Positions 46,460-57,739 of a stretch of DNA of 64,000 nucleotides are shown here, in pieces. The translations under genes were made by a program, and so were the position numbers. How positions within the stretch are numbered: position 1 is the first letter of the stretch; each line of letters begins with the position of its first letter. A model generated the notes under the pieces. It saw only the letters and a program-made list of their open reading frames with translations, was not told where the DNA came from and did no database searches. Location: NCBI GenBank assembly GCA_051453625.1, contig JBOZIK010000001.1:71334842-71398841 (forward strand). The letters are read 5' to 3'. This DNA comes from Welwitschia mirabilis. Lineage: Eukaryota; Gnetophyta; Gnetopsida; Welwitschiales.

Positions 46460-46875
46460 TGTAATGTTTCATTTTACTATTTTTAAATTACTTTGCATAA
46501 AAAGGAACATTTAAAATGATATGCTAGGATTCATAGGAATAACATGGAATAATTTAGAGAGAATAAGGCATGTATTATTAATAGTAGTAAATTACATTCC
46601 ACATCATTAGCAAATAGCCTTGGATTAGTGGTTATAGGTAAAGACATGGACTACGATCTTAGTCCCCCTCCTAAGAATCTTAAACATTAGTTAAGTTTTT
46701 ATTAATTACATCCATCCTGTCTATCCATCCCTACCTAATGCCATAGGCTTATATTACATAATTAAGGGATACATCTTTACATATTTGGGTCACATCCATT
46801 CATATCTTTTGTTAATCATGATTCATTAGTACCTAATACACATTATTATTTAATTAATGATTTTCAAACATTACA
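46460..46875 (-). mobile_element. Chromovirus 3' LTR
   Basis: 416 bp, bounded by tgtaatgtttc on the left and caaacattaca on the right (TG...CA on the minus strand). It aligns with 55178-55594, for example tccataaaaag/tgcataaaaag and attacattccacat. Confidence 0.85.
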
Positions 46876-46889
46876 TTCCCTCCCTCTTA
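46876..46889 (-). other. Chromovirus polypurine tract
   Basis: The minus strand reads taagagggagggaa directly before the 3' LTR. Confidence 0.7.
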
Positions 46890-47059
46890 GGATTTATGCT
46901 TGTCCTTGAATATGATCTCTCCTTGATTTGCATCATTCTGAAGTCATGCTCATCTAAATTATTTTTTGTATTATCTATAAACATAATAAAAAAGAGGAGC
47001 TATGATTTAATTAATAGATACATTAATAATACAACACAAAAATGGTATATCAGGCTTCA

Positions 47060-47235
47060 TTAAAAAGTCTAAGAAAGGTATCCTATATGTACTCCTATTT
47101 TCCGTGTTTGCTAATTACAATGGATCCATTGAATAAGTACTTCATTTATTCTTTTATTTCTTAGTTGCCTAGATCTGGTACTTAGGACTTCTTTTAGTCA
47201 AACCACAAATGTAAAATTGGGTTTGAGCATAATAT
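47060..47235 (-). pseudogene. Chromodomain-like integrase tail remnant
   Basis: The minus strand reads LRNKRINEVLIQWIHCN at about 47120-47175, then a stop. Chromovirus chromodomains contain a V-PEVLVQWxGxxxExATWE core at this distance after the FHVSxLK motif. Only the first half is recognisable, and the ATWE part is lost in stops. The domain directs integration towards particular histone marks. Confidence 0.5.
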
Positions 47236-47239
47236 GTTG

Positions 47240-48400
47240 TTAGTTCAAGGTGTAGTCTTGGTTTCTTTCTTTATTGCATGGTTTTATAGTGTTCACATGA
47301 AAAACTAGATGTATTCTAAACATTTGGGAAGGAAGCTCTAGTTTGTATGATAGATCCCTAATATTTTCAATAATATTGAAGGAAGTGTAGAATTGCGGTG
47401 CTAATTTTCTATACTTTTCCATTTTCAAGGAGTTTGTTTTTGGCTTTTATTCATAACAATACTTATTCCCCTATCTGGAATATGTGTGTCTAATTCTTCT
47501 AATCATAGCATTTCTTATATTGATCTTGTGCTACTTGTAGTTGTCTTTTTATTTTTTTGATTGCTTCTTCCATCATCTTTAATTCTAAAGGTAATAAAGT
47601 TTCTGATCTCTATAAATAATCTAATCATATAATAGGTGTAGAATAGTTTATAATGTATAGTGCTTTAAATGGTGAATAATGGATGGAAGTCTAGAATGTT
47701 TAGTTGTAAGTAAATTCTACTAGATGTAGGTATTTCTCCCATTGTTTGGGTCTTCCTTCCACATAACATATTAGAGTGTTTTCCAATATATAATTTATTA
47801 TTTCTACTTAAACATCTATTTCTAGATGATATGTAGTATTAAAACTAAGCTTGGTATCCAAGTGGTGGAAGAAGCTTTACTAAAATTTAAAAAATAACTT
47901 TGGATCTCTATCAAATACTATGACCTAAGGTGCACCATGTAATTTGAAAAATTTCTATACAAAACAAAGGGCTAGTTCTACTGTATTAGTAATTTAGACT
48001 ATGATAAAATAAGCCATCTTGGTTAACCTATCTACGCAAATAAAAATTACATCATGCTATTTAGTAGGGAGAGTAACTCGGTGATGAAATCCATACATAT
48101 TTCTTTCCATTTCTATTGTGGTATTCCCAATGGCTAAAGGAGTTTAGTGGATCTTTCTTGGTTAATTTTCATCTATTATCATATAAGATAATTGCAAATA
48201 CATTCCTTTAAATTTTCCTTCATTCTAAATCAAAAGTAGTATTTTCATAATTGATGGTAATTTCTAACAAATCTCTAGTGTCCTATGTAAGGAACTCCAT
48301 GTAGTTCAGACATTAGTTTCCTTCTCCATGGGCCTTGTGAAATGAATAATCATCTTTCCTTTAGAAGCAATTCATCCCATGAGATCATGTATGTGTATAC
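47240..48400 (-). pseudogene. Chromovirus integrase remnant
   Basis: A 62-codon open frame (47240-47428) reads KYRKLAPQFYTSFNIIENI then LSYKLELPSQMFRIHLVFHV, the classic KLxPRFYGPFxIxxxIGxVAYxLxLPxxxxIHPVFHVSxL end of chromovirus integrase. Further right, MDFITELLSLLNS (around 48080) matches the MDFITGLP core motif, followed by RLTKMAHF-like and HGVPxxIVSDRDPKF-like residues with stops at Gln, Arg and Trp positions. Catalytic integrity is lost. Confidence 0.8.
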
Positions 48401-49120
48401 TTCTTTTGTTTTTTTAAGACTATTAATATATGTTCTTAAAGTATGGATCATTAGTCAAAGAAGTTTTGAGGAATGTGGATAAGTCAAATGTAATAGTAGT
48501 AGCTAACATACATCACCTCTTGCTTAAAGCATTTGCTACTTTGTTCTCTTTTTCAAGGATATACTACAACTTGAAGTTATATTTTGTAAGTAACTCATTC
48601 CATCTCTTCTATCACATATTTAAAAAGGGCTATTTTTGAAAATACTACAATCTATTATGTTCTATTTTGAGGAGGAATTTGCTTCCCACAAGATAATGCC
48701 TCTAAATCTTCACTATGGTTAATAGTTTTAAGTAATGTAAAGAATAGTTCTTCTCATGTTGGTTTAGTTTCCATGATTCATATGTAATTAGCTAATCATC
48801 TTAGCTAAGTATGACTCCTATTTCTTAAGTAGAAGCATTGTGATAATTGTGAATGATTTATTTACATGTGCAATCTTGAGGATTGGTGCTATTGAGAGTA
48901 GCAACTTCAATTAAAGAAATTCCTTCTTGCATTTATCATTAGAGTAAACTGTATTTGTCATTTTGGTCAATTCTGTTAATGGTGTTGCAAGTTGAGAAAA
49001 TCCTAGAATAAATTTTTGATAGAAGCTAATCAATCCTAAGAAACTTCATACTTGAGTGGAATCTTTTAATTTTGACCATTTCCTTATGGCTTTTACTTTA
49101 GCTAGGTCTGTATGAATTCC
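48400..49120 (-). pseudogene. Chromovirus RNase H region
   Basis: Position between RT and integrase requires the RNase H domain. The minus strand shows LxWSKLKD-like residues near 49060-49090 and scattered RNase H-like pieces, heavily stopped. The 69-codon plus-strand open frame at 48430-48639 is a shadow. Confidence 0.5.
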
Positions 49121-49129
49121 TTTACTAGA

Positions 49130-49800
49130 GATGATATGCTCTAGATAACTGATTTTTTTCTAAATGAAGTCTTACTTGCTTAATTTCACCTTGAATTTAT
49201 GCTTGAACAAAACCTATAGGACTGTCTTCAAATGTGTAATATGATCATCCTAGTTTTTATAATATATTAGAGTATCATCTAAAAAGACAACCACAAATTT
49301 ATTCAAGTATGATTAAAAAACATCATTCATAAACTCATAAAAGTGGTTGGGGAATTTTTCAAACTAAAAGGAATTGCTGCAAATTTGTAATATTCATATC
49401 TTATTTTGAAAGTAGTCTTATAGATATCTTTATCTTTAACAGAAATTTAATGGTAGATAGATTTTAAATCAATTTTTCAAAAGTACTTGGCTCTTTGTAG
49501 TTGATCTAATAGGTCATCAATCCATGGTAATGGGTATTTATTCTTGATGATTACTTTGTTGAGTTATCTATAGATAATGCAGAGCTATGAGGTATCATCT
49601 TTGTTCTTAACAAATAACATTGGTGCCCTCCATGGTAATACACTAAGATGAATATTTCCTTCCAATAATAACTGTTCGATCTATAACTTCAGTTCTCTTA
49701 GTTATACTAATTAGAAATGATAAGATGGTGCTCTAAGGATCAAATTAATTACATGCTATACTTTTCTCTTAGATGGTAGCATTTTTGAATTTACAAATAC
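49130..49800 (-). pseudogene. Chromovirus reverse transcriptase remnant
   Basis: In the frame around 49430-49640 the minus strand reads GAPMLFVKNKDDTS, a stop, LCIIYR, a stop, LNKVIIKNKYPLPWIDDLLD, QLQRAKYF. These are the chromovirus RT motifs GAPVLFVKKKDGSxRxCIDYRxLNK and KNxYPLPRIDDLxDQLxGAxxFSKIDLRSGYHQ. A VVFLDDTLIYYK-like segment lies further left near 49270. Stops sit at Arg and Gln positions (C-to-T). Confidence 0.85.
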
Positions 49801-50129
49801 ATTTGAAAATTTCTTTAGTTTTGCCTATACTAGGGAGATGAACATATATTTATGTTTTATAGCTTTAGCAATTTATTTGGATGATGTTAAAAAGATCTCC
49901 TTACTCTTTCCCTTTCCTTTAAAAATTTGTTTTTTAAACAAATGAAATACCTATAAGGTTTTATAGAGAAATTTAATTTAAACATTATATCTAACTAAGA
50001 AAGGAATTCCTAGAATGGCATGGTATCCTTTAACTTTAAAGACATAAAACTTATCCTTGAACTATAAGTCATGAATGGCAAAAGTAATAAGAGCAGTAGT
50101 TCCATCTTGTGTAAGAACATTATTCCCTA

Positions 50130-50340
50130 CAACTCCTATAGTGGACTCTTATTCTTTGAAATGAGTGATATTCAATTTATAAAATAAAGACAGTGAAATG
50201 AAATTATGTGATGCACCACTGTCAACTAGAAATGAAATAACAAAATATGAAATATAACTACATAATTCTAATATGGAGTATTTCTTATGAATCACACCTA
50301 TTTGAATGGTAGTATAGACTCTTTTAAATAGCATGAGTTA
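50130..50340 (-). pseudogene. Chromovirus aspartic protease remnant
   Basis: An open frame of 61 codons contains FLVDSGASHNFISLSLFYKL, an intact retropepsin active-site motif (DSGAS). It lies between the Gag knuckle and RT. This is one of the best preserved parts of the element. Confidence 0.85.
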
Positions 50341-50344
50341 ATTC

Positions 50345-51430
50345 TAAAGAGTTTGAGGCCAATTGTGTTAAGAAACATTTGATGGTGGTGCTTTGGCCTC
50401 TCTTGTGGCATTTATGGCAAAAGAGATTTGTTCTATATGGATTACTTACTGGTGGTGTAGCTGAAGGAGTGAGTCTATCTTCTTAATGTGGTTGATTTGT
50501 CCATTTATCCTATTATCCTTAGAGATAGTACCTTGTTTTTTGATAAGAGTCCTCTATAAACTTAATTTCCAAAGTGCAGAGAACACTTCAAAGTTGGAAT
50601 GACAAAGTCCTAATAAAACTATTAATTAGCTATTTTTTTGAAAAAATTTTTTGGTACTTCATAAAGTTCTAAAATTTTGACTAATGTTCATCTAATGGAT
50701 GTTTACTTAGGCATCGACATTTGAATTTCACTATTTGATCTTTAATAAAACCTTTTGAAATGAACTTTTTTTTAAACTCTTTAATAAAAGTATTTCACAC
50801 TATCCTATGTAGGTGTTTCTATTTATACCTGAACCACCATTCCTGTGCATTTCCTATAAGAAATGTAGTAGCATATATATACCATCTTTCTTGGGATATA
50901 TTTCAAAGTTCAAAATAGTTTTCCAATTATGGGATTCATGCTATGGCTTCCTCGCATTTTCCAGCCTTGCCTTCATAGGTTTTTAAATGTATCATCCTTG
51001 AAAGTTCTTCTCTTTCTCATTGTTCAATGTTAGAACTATTGGTTCTATTTGTTAGAAAACTTAAAGATTGGTCTTTATGTTTAATAAGATTATTTAAATA
51101 TTTCGAAGGTTGTCCTCATGTAGAAGGGAGTTCTTAAGATGCCCTAAGATTGGATTCTATAGGTCTTTCTTATAAATGAAAAAGAAGGTTATTGAGCCTA
51201 CTAGCTAACTGTTCATTTTGTAAGTGGATATTGTCAATGTGGCTTTCTAGTGCATTGATTCACTCGTTGACCCTATATTCCATGATATGCCAATAGGTTT
51301 GATGTCCTTCTAAACTTATACGCCTTTGCCTTATTCTACAAGTATTCTCTTATTCTCCCTCTGCTTTCTCCTCTAGTGGTGCTATCTTTTTATAGTATTG
51401 CTGGTGATAGTTAGAGACCTATAACCACCT
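50345..51430 (-). pseudogene. Chromovirus gag remnant
   Basis: The N-terminal part contains a coiled-coil-like run, INALESHIDNIHLQNEQLAS (about 51170-51230). It is followed by the capsid segment ATTFLIGNAQEWWFRYK (about 50825-50880), the conserved xxLxGxAxxWW motif of Gypsy Gag. The knuckle CHKCHKRGQSTTIKC (50355-50400) keeps the cysteines but has Gln in place of His. Stops and shifts interrupt it. Gag forms the particle shell. Confidence 0.8.
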
Positions 51431-51529
51431 AGTAGTTAAGAAAATAATTAGAGAAAATAGTTTTTAGTAGTTACCATAACAAACTTACTAACATGGCTAA
51501 CAACTACCAATGGGTATCTATATATTATC

Positions 51530-52345
51530 GTGAATCCAAGGATGATGTCAGAGACTTAAGTGCGACATTGGGCACCTTCATGTATTGAGTATAGTGCCAG
51601 GTCCCTAAAGTATAACATCGGGCCATCAACTAAAACATCAAAGCCCTTCTACTAATGAGTGAATAGGTGATTTTGGAGAGGTGATAGATGATTCTGGGCT
51701 TGCAGGTTACAAGTGTAACATGGGTTACCCAAGCGTGACATTGATAACAAAGTGCAATGTTAGAGCATTTTGTATCAATGAATGGAATGGGTAATTTTTG
51801 AGAGATGATAGAAGATTTTGTGCTTGCAAGTAAAAAGTGCAACTTTGAGTACTCAAGAGTAACATTAACCATCTAAGTATAATGTAAGCCATCTAAGTGT
51901 GACATTGACGTTCCTTAGGTAGGCAAGTAGAACTAGTGATTTCTTTGGAAAATAGTAGAATCTAATCCTATGGAGCGTAAGTGCGATGTCAAGAATCTAA
52001 GTGCAACATTAGGTACTAAGTGCAATGTTAGCCACACAAGTGTATTATCAAGATTTAAGAGATTTTGAGATGCAACGTTGTATTTGGTAAGACTGAGTGT
52101 GAAATTGGCCTTCAAAGTATAATGTTGGCCTTTGAAGTTTGATGGCAGCCATTTGGAGGTATGACGTCGACCCTTTGATTTGGCCTTTGAAGTATGATGT
52201 TGGTCATCTAGAAGTGCACCATTGGCCTCTGAAGTATGACATTAGTTATCTCGAAGTATGATGTTGCCCATCAAGGACTGTAATGTTGGCATTTAAAGTG
52301 TGACATTAGCCATTAAGAAGTGCAATGTTAGCCTTCAGTTCACAG
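51530..52345 (+). repeat. Degenerate 21-bp tandem repeat array
   Basis: From about 52100 to 52340 the array is regular. Successive 21-base units such as cctttgaagtatgatgttggt, catctagaagtgcaccattgg and cctctgaagtatgacattagt share gaagt-tg-ca-t-gc positions. One unit is 22 bases. To the left (51530-52100) the same core (agtgcaacattgg, agtgtgacattgac) recurs less regularly. The array sits just upstream of the TATA box of the antisense gene region and between it and gag. Confidence 0.75.
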
Positions 52346-52460
52346 CAACTTTGGGATTTTGATATATTTGTAGTTAACTATAGTTATTTACCTTTAACTA
52401 AGGTTTGATTAATTATGGTTAATTGTTATTTTAGGGTTAGGTTATACCCTGGTCCACTAC

Positions 52461-52469
52461 TATAAATAG
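52461..52469 (+). promoter_or_regulatory. Candidate TATA box of the antisense gene
   Basis: TATAAATAG within ccactactataaatagctcc, directly followed by a C/T-rich stretch (52480-52600) typical of plant 5' untranslated regions. The first in-frame-looking ATG (52691) is 230 bp downstream. It points away from the chromovirus genes. Confidence 0.5.
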
Positions 52470-52690
52470 CTCCATCATCCCCTCAGTTTTTACTTTTTTT
52501 ATTACGTTCCTCCATAGTTAAATTGGTAATTCTTTTTTTTCCTTCCACTTGTCTTTTTTCTTCTTCTTTTTATTTTAATGTTTTCTTTTTTTTTCTTGAT
52601 TTTCATCTATATCTTTTCATAGCCTACTTTTTCTTATAAATATAAGTTCCCTGTAGCATTTTTGGACATACTTCTTCCTTTAGTTAAGGT

Positions 52691-54990
52691 ATGGCGTCTA
52701 GACTTTGCCCTGCCATTTCTTTGAATGTCAGGTCTGCAGAGTTGGAAATACAGTAATGTCCTTTAGAGAAAGGATTTTTCTAGATCTTATCCTCTAATCT
52801 CTTAGATCTATGTGGCTTTTCATCTTTTTATGTTTATCATCCTCTTATTTTTTTCATCTTGAATTCCTTGTATCTTTCTTCAATCTAGATACTGATACCA
52901 TTAGTCATTCTCAACATGGCCCAATTTAAATTTTAAAGGAAAGCATTAGGCTAGTTTTTGAAATGAGTAAAGGTGATCAAGTTTTTTTTAAAGTCTCTCA
53001 TTCTAATGAGGAATTTCATTAATTCTTGGCTAATTAGTTGGATGATTTTGTATGTGCACAAGAGGTGGATTCCCATCACTATGGGATTTCTTTTGCCAAT
53101 TTTATGCCTCCATATTTTATAGCTTGTGAGGAGCTGATTGCTGATAAGGCCATTCTTCATGATCAGGTAAGTGAGACTTCCACCTACATAATTTACATGT
53201 TCCTCTTTCTAACTAGTGGAGTTTCTTTCAATTGGACCTTAGTTGTCTATTCTTTTACTCTTTATAAGTTGACTTACTTGAAGAGGAATGAGGATAGGGA
53301 AAAGTATCTCTATGGCTATATTTTATTAGGTTTATATTATGTATCTAAGAGATCTACAACCATTTAGGGTTGTTTTTATAGATTCCTCTAATGTTTTGTC
53401 TCATCATGAGATTCATACTTTGTCTTAATTACATCCTCATTCTTTCTCATCTATGAAGGGTAAAGGCTCTAAGAATTATGATGCTAGAGAAACATCTTAG
53501 GGTATTTTTTCCATTCTATCTAAGATATGAATTTTACTAAGGAATCTTTCTATTAAGTATATTTCTGATAACTCTAGGTTTTGGCATTTGCTGTTTTATA
53601 AATTAGTAAGGCTTTGGATCTCATGACTCTTTCCATTGAAAACATGATAAAGCTCTAGTAAATCATCCTATTCTTGTGGAACCAAAAGATGAAGAGGATT
53701 CATCCCTTAGCTTTTTTTGATGACACTGACCCCATTGGGTATTACCTACTACCATCTCTTTTCTTTTCTTTTTTTTTATTTCTTTCCTTTTTCTCTTGAT
53801 TTTTTTTTTGACATAAGCATTTTCTTATTTTATTTTAGGTTCCTTGCGTAGAGACTTTGGTCAAGGAGGACATGTATTTTACGACACAACCTTTAAAGAA
53901 GCTATTTCTTTAGTAGCTAAGGGAGGAGTGTATTATTGTAAGTGAAAATTTTCCTTCTATTCCTTCCACTCGCCTCTTTATGGATTTGTTTTTTTCTTTT
54001 AAATCTCAAGGGGGGAAGGTACTTAATGATTTTAACACCTTAATGGATCATAGGAATATGTTCCATTACATCCCCTATTCTCAACCTCTAGGTCAAATTT
54101 CTCCTATTACTTGCCCTTTTCTAAAGCCTCCTTAACACCCATGTGTAGCTCCATAGTCTATTGTAAATAAAAAGGACCAAGTATCCTATTACACCGATCA
54201 TCTTCTATTAGTGGTGAAGATATTATATCCTAAGGTTAAGGAGTTGATGGACCATATAGGGGATTACTAGTCCCTTTTTAGTCTTGTACATGCACAGGTC
54301 ATGTATCCTTCATGCTTAGCAGATAACTACATTTATCATCGGTCTAAGGTAGAAAATGTACCATGGGAGTTTAAATACAGTCGTTCTACTTGCTTCACTC
54401 CCATTGTTCCACACACCGAGAACGGCCTACTCCACTCTAAGATTTTTACAATAGAATTGATATGATGGAGTCAATTTACTACATGGCCCATCATGGATTA
54501 AATAATGGAAGTCCATGAGTGATTCCCTTTAGATGCTTGAAAATTAATTAGAGAACATGAATTTGTTAGAGAAGAAATAACACATAGCTGCTTCATGGAT
54601 GGCTGCAATAGATGAAAGTTAGATTGCCTTGTTTGCTTAGCTAACAAAGAGTGAGAGGATGATTCATACTTATGCAAATCATTTGACTATTAGTATTGAT
54701 GATATTAATGTGTTGTATCATGGTAGGAAGCTCTTAAAAAAAAAAATCTGTAAGGGGCTTTAGTTACTTACAGTAAGCTATCTATGAAGCTCTATAACTA
54801 TTCATATCCTATTAATAGGATAGATTCTATAATGGCTTCTTCTTAAGTTGAAATCAATACCACAATAGTTCCTTCATAGCCTACTAAGATGGAAGTAGTT
54901 CCAAGTGGCACGAAGCCTCCTATCCTAGGTGTATAGGGTTACAACACTATTACCTTCTCTATGAAGAATCTCCTTTCTTCTCAATAGTGA
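52691..54990 (+). pseudogene. Antisense, apparently spliced gene in chromovirus leader (unknown family)
   Basis: On the plus strand, opposite to gag-pol, several coding blocks follow each other: MASRLCPAISLNVRSAELE from 52691; a block from ATG 52963 through DDFVCAQEVDSHHYGIS and FANFMPPYFIACEELIADKA, ending at 53166; and a long block from 53839 to about 54480 including VPCVETLVKEDMYFTTQPLK, SENFPSIPSTRLFMDLFFSF, VKILYPKVKELMDHIGDY and AQVMYPSCLADNYIYHRSK. The last block has about 210 codons and only a few stops. A perfect donor (CAG|GTAAGT) ends the block at 53166. Introns of about 100 nt (53167-53268, 53739-53838, the latter with a T-rich end before TAG) fit plant splicing. The frame fades to a stop near 54990. 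No domain is recognisable to me. It could be an element-borne accessory gene, like the antisense gene23 of maize Grande, or a captured host gene. Confidence 0.55.
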
Positions 54991-55163
54991 CATTTGATTT
55001 TTTCTTATCAAGGTGTCATGTACCCTATTTTCACTGGCACCTTATTTCCTTTAATCACCATATTCCTGTTCTTTTATGTATTGTTTGGACTTTTGGCTAT
55101 TTAATTTATAAACTTAGTTTCTTTCTTATTTTTCTTCAAGTAGTGATTTACCACTTTTTATTA
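54991..55163 (+). other. 3' flank of the antisense gene region
   Basis: T-rich stretch without coding signature up to the chromovirus primer site. It may be the 3' untranslated part of the antisense transcript. Confidence 0.3.
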
Positions 55164-55175
55164 GCTCTAATACCA
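55164..55175 (-). other. Chromovirus primer-binding site (tRNA-Met type)
   Basis: The minus strand reads TGGTATTAGAGC, one C-to-T change from TGGTATCAGAGC, two bases inside the 5' LTR end. Confidence 0.8.
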
Positions 55176-55177
55176 AA

Positions 55178-55594
55178 TGTAATATTCCATTTTACTATTT
55201 TCGAGTTACTTTCCATAAAAAGAAACATTTAAAATAATATGATAGGATCCATAGGAATAACAAGAAACAATTTAGATAGAATAAGGATTTTATTATTGAT
55301 AGTAGTAGATTACATTCCACATTATTAGCAAATAGAGTTGAACTAGTGGTGATAGGAAAATACATGGAGTACAACCTTAGTGACCCTTCTAAAACCCTTT
55401 GAGATTAGCCAAGGTTGTCATTGATTACATACACCTAGTCTATTCATTTTCACTTAATGTTATAGGCTTATATTATATAATGAAGGGACACATATTTACA
55501 TATATGGATCACACCCATTCATAGCTCTTGTTAATCATGCTTCATTAGTGCTTAATACACATTATTATTCAATTAATGATTTTGGAATAATATA
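55178..55594 (-). mobile_element. Chromovirus 5' LTR
   Basis: 417 bp, aligned with 46460-46875 over its full length. It is adjacent to the primer site on the left and to the aagat target flank on the right. Confidence 0.85.
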
Positions 55595-56640
55595 AAGATG
55601 AGTACTATTCTTTGTAATCTCTTTAATGAATTCAATAATTTGAAAAATGAGAATAATACTTAACATAAGAAGAAAGATATAGTAAAAAATAATGATGAGA
55701 AAAGTGAAGAAATAATTCAATAAAGTAATGGTAGAAATAATAATGAAGAAAAGGAATATAATGAAGGATTCATAAAGATTCAATTAAACTTAATATAAGA
55801 TATACTTATTCATTCCAATGTAACAAATCAACCTGAAAATTCCATTCATGTTTCTCCATCCATTTTACTTGTGCCTTTAGATAAAACTTCAAATCACATC
55901 CTTCCCTCTATTTTTACATTACCTTTTGATCTTGACAATGCTAACATCTCTTCACCTCTTCCATTTGGACCTTTACATAAGTTTTAAAGATAGATACCTT
56001 TTCTTGACTCTAATGAAAATCATAATTTTCAAGAGTCTATTCCTAATATCTCTTAATCTCTTTTTTTTAGAACTCTATGTAATAGTTAAAGTATTATCCT
56101 TTCCTATTCTACCAAGTCCACTTTATCTTATGCCTCTAATGATTGCTCTTTTCAAAAGTACAACTTAAGATATCATAGCATTTTAAATTAATATAAGCCT
56201 TATCTTCTTAATAATAATCCATGCTTCGAATTGAATCTTAACAAGGCTCTTAATATTATGAAACATTCTTAAAGGCCCTCAAAAACTTCTTGGATCCATT
56301 TTTTAGTAGTTCCTTAAACAAATTATGTAATAATACTCATGATTTATGATAATCGAATAAGAGACTATTTACCACTAAAATCCATCATTTCTTTGTCTCT
56401 TATTTAGATTTTGAAATTTATGTGATTAAGGTTTTATCTTTTTACTCATTTTCTCCTATAATTGATTTTACTTCAAAATGATTATATATCTTTTATGTTT
56501 TATCAATTGGTTTTTATTTGGTTTAATCCTTATTTTTTGGATGAAAAAAAAGTATAATATCATAAAGCAATTTTTTCTACCTTTTAGTCATTATCTGGAT
56601 CATTATAATACTTATATATGATGCACTGGTCTAGTTATGA
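55595..56640 (+). pseudogene. Athila B acidic reading frame, continued
   Basis: Immediately after the chromovirus the plus strand resumes with Asn/Glu/Lys-rich codons (KNNDEKSEEIIQ near 55690) and then a frame from about 55810 reading NQPENSIHVSPSILLVPLDK and LPFDLDNANISSPLPFG. It is broken later by stops. Direction and composition fit the second half of the frame interrupted at 46459. No known domain. Confidence 0.4.
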
Positions 56641-57590
56641 TTTCATATTATTTGTATGGTATCCATTATCGACATTGTTTAGTAGGCCACAGTAGAGTAA
56701 TTGCATGACCTTCTTGTAGGTATCATCTAAGAGATTTAGGAGACCATGGATAAGGGGAGTAATAGTATGATTGTTTTTTATGTATTTACCCATTATCAAT
56801 TGTACTTACAACTCACTAATTGATTTTTACACATTATTATTATGAAAAATTTAGATGTTTGGTTTAATAAAATACATCTTTTAAAAATAGACTTAATGAA
56901 TTACCTATATACTATAAAGATATCTATGCATCCAAAAACATCTATTTTAAAAAATTAAAGAAAACATACCTAACATTTAAAGACATCTAACTTATAAAGA
57001 TGTCTACTATTAGATGTCTACAAAACTAAAGACATATCCATGATAGATGTCTTTCCCTAAAAAATGTCTTTTCTGAAAAATGAAAACTTTGAAATTTTCT
57101 ATAGCTAACATCATGATTAAACTATCATAGTAAAAATGTAAAGTAACATGCACATAATTTACTAGTTTATAGTGTAGCAATTATCTTGACTCATAAAATA
57201 TCAATGTAGAGTTGAGATTTTAAGAGTGATAACCTGATGACTTACATGATTAGATAAGACTCAATCCCTAATTTTTTGATAATATTATCATTTTAATCTA
57301 TTTTATTTCTAAATACTCATTTTATGATAACAATAGATCTATTGGATAACCTTAAATTGAATTCCTAGATATCACACCTTTAAAACTAATTAAGTTTCTC
57401 TTGCATTACTAGCATCTAATGTTCATTACTTTCTACTTTATTCAAAATTTTGAGTTCTATCTATGAGACACATGCTATAAATCCATATAATTACCTAGTA
57501 TGGCTTTTAGTTTGAATATCACTATATTAACTAGCTATGATGTTGCTTATAAAATTACTTTTCTTTATTCTAATCAAGTTTAAAGATATT
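56641..57590. other. Unassigned; contains AGACATCT-type motifs
   Basis: The stretch 56930-57070 holds several AAAGACATCT/AGATGTCTTT motifs in the arrangement of the copia family-1 LTR (tctaac.tataa.agatgtctactatt also at 2408-2440). It may be an LTR fragment in plus orientation. The rest has no recognisable content. No clean 3' LTR for the minus-strand copia element to the right was found. Confidence 0.35.
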
Positions 57591-57599
57591 TACTTATTT

Positions 57600-57730
57600 G
57601 TTTTTTATTCTTTCTCCTCCTTACTATCTAAATATGCTTGAGGATTACTAGATGATTATTCAAGCTATATGAGAATATAGTCATCCTACACATAAATAAA
57701 ATATAAGTTAGTATTATCTATTTTGACATT
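57600..57730 (-). pseudogene. Possible copia RT catalytic fragment (copia D)
   Basis: The minus strand at about 57640-57700 reads YFIYV, a stop, DDYILI, which resembles the copia IYVDDIIL catalytic segment with an extra in-frame stop. Flanks are too decayed to confirm. Confidence 0.35.
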
Positions 57731-57739
57731 AATAGTTTT

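Larger units (their letters stand above)
46460..55594 (-). mobile_element. Chromovirus (Ty3/Gypsy) with antisense insert, 9.1 kb
   Basis: Two ~415-bp LTRs (46460-46875 and 55178-55594), a tRNA-Met type primer site, a purine tract, and gag, protease, RT, integrase and a chromodomain-like tail in sense on the minus strand. This is the order and motif set of plant chromoviruses. It interrupts Athila B. Unusually, about 3.7 kb separate the primer site from gag; plant chromovirus leaders are normally much shorter. That space holds tandem repeats and an antisense gene-like region. Confidence 0.85.

Noticed and set aside
46857-47063. Plus-strand frame at the chromovirus 3' end
   Set aside because: Crosses the LTR border and runs against the integrase tail.
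55565-55783. Hydrophobic minus-strand 72-codon frame
   Set aside because: Crosses the chromovirus LTR border into Athila B and is antisense to the Lys/Glu/Asn-rich plus-strand frame, which explains its Leu/Ile/Phe content.
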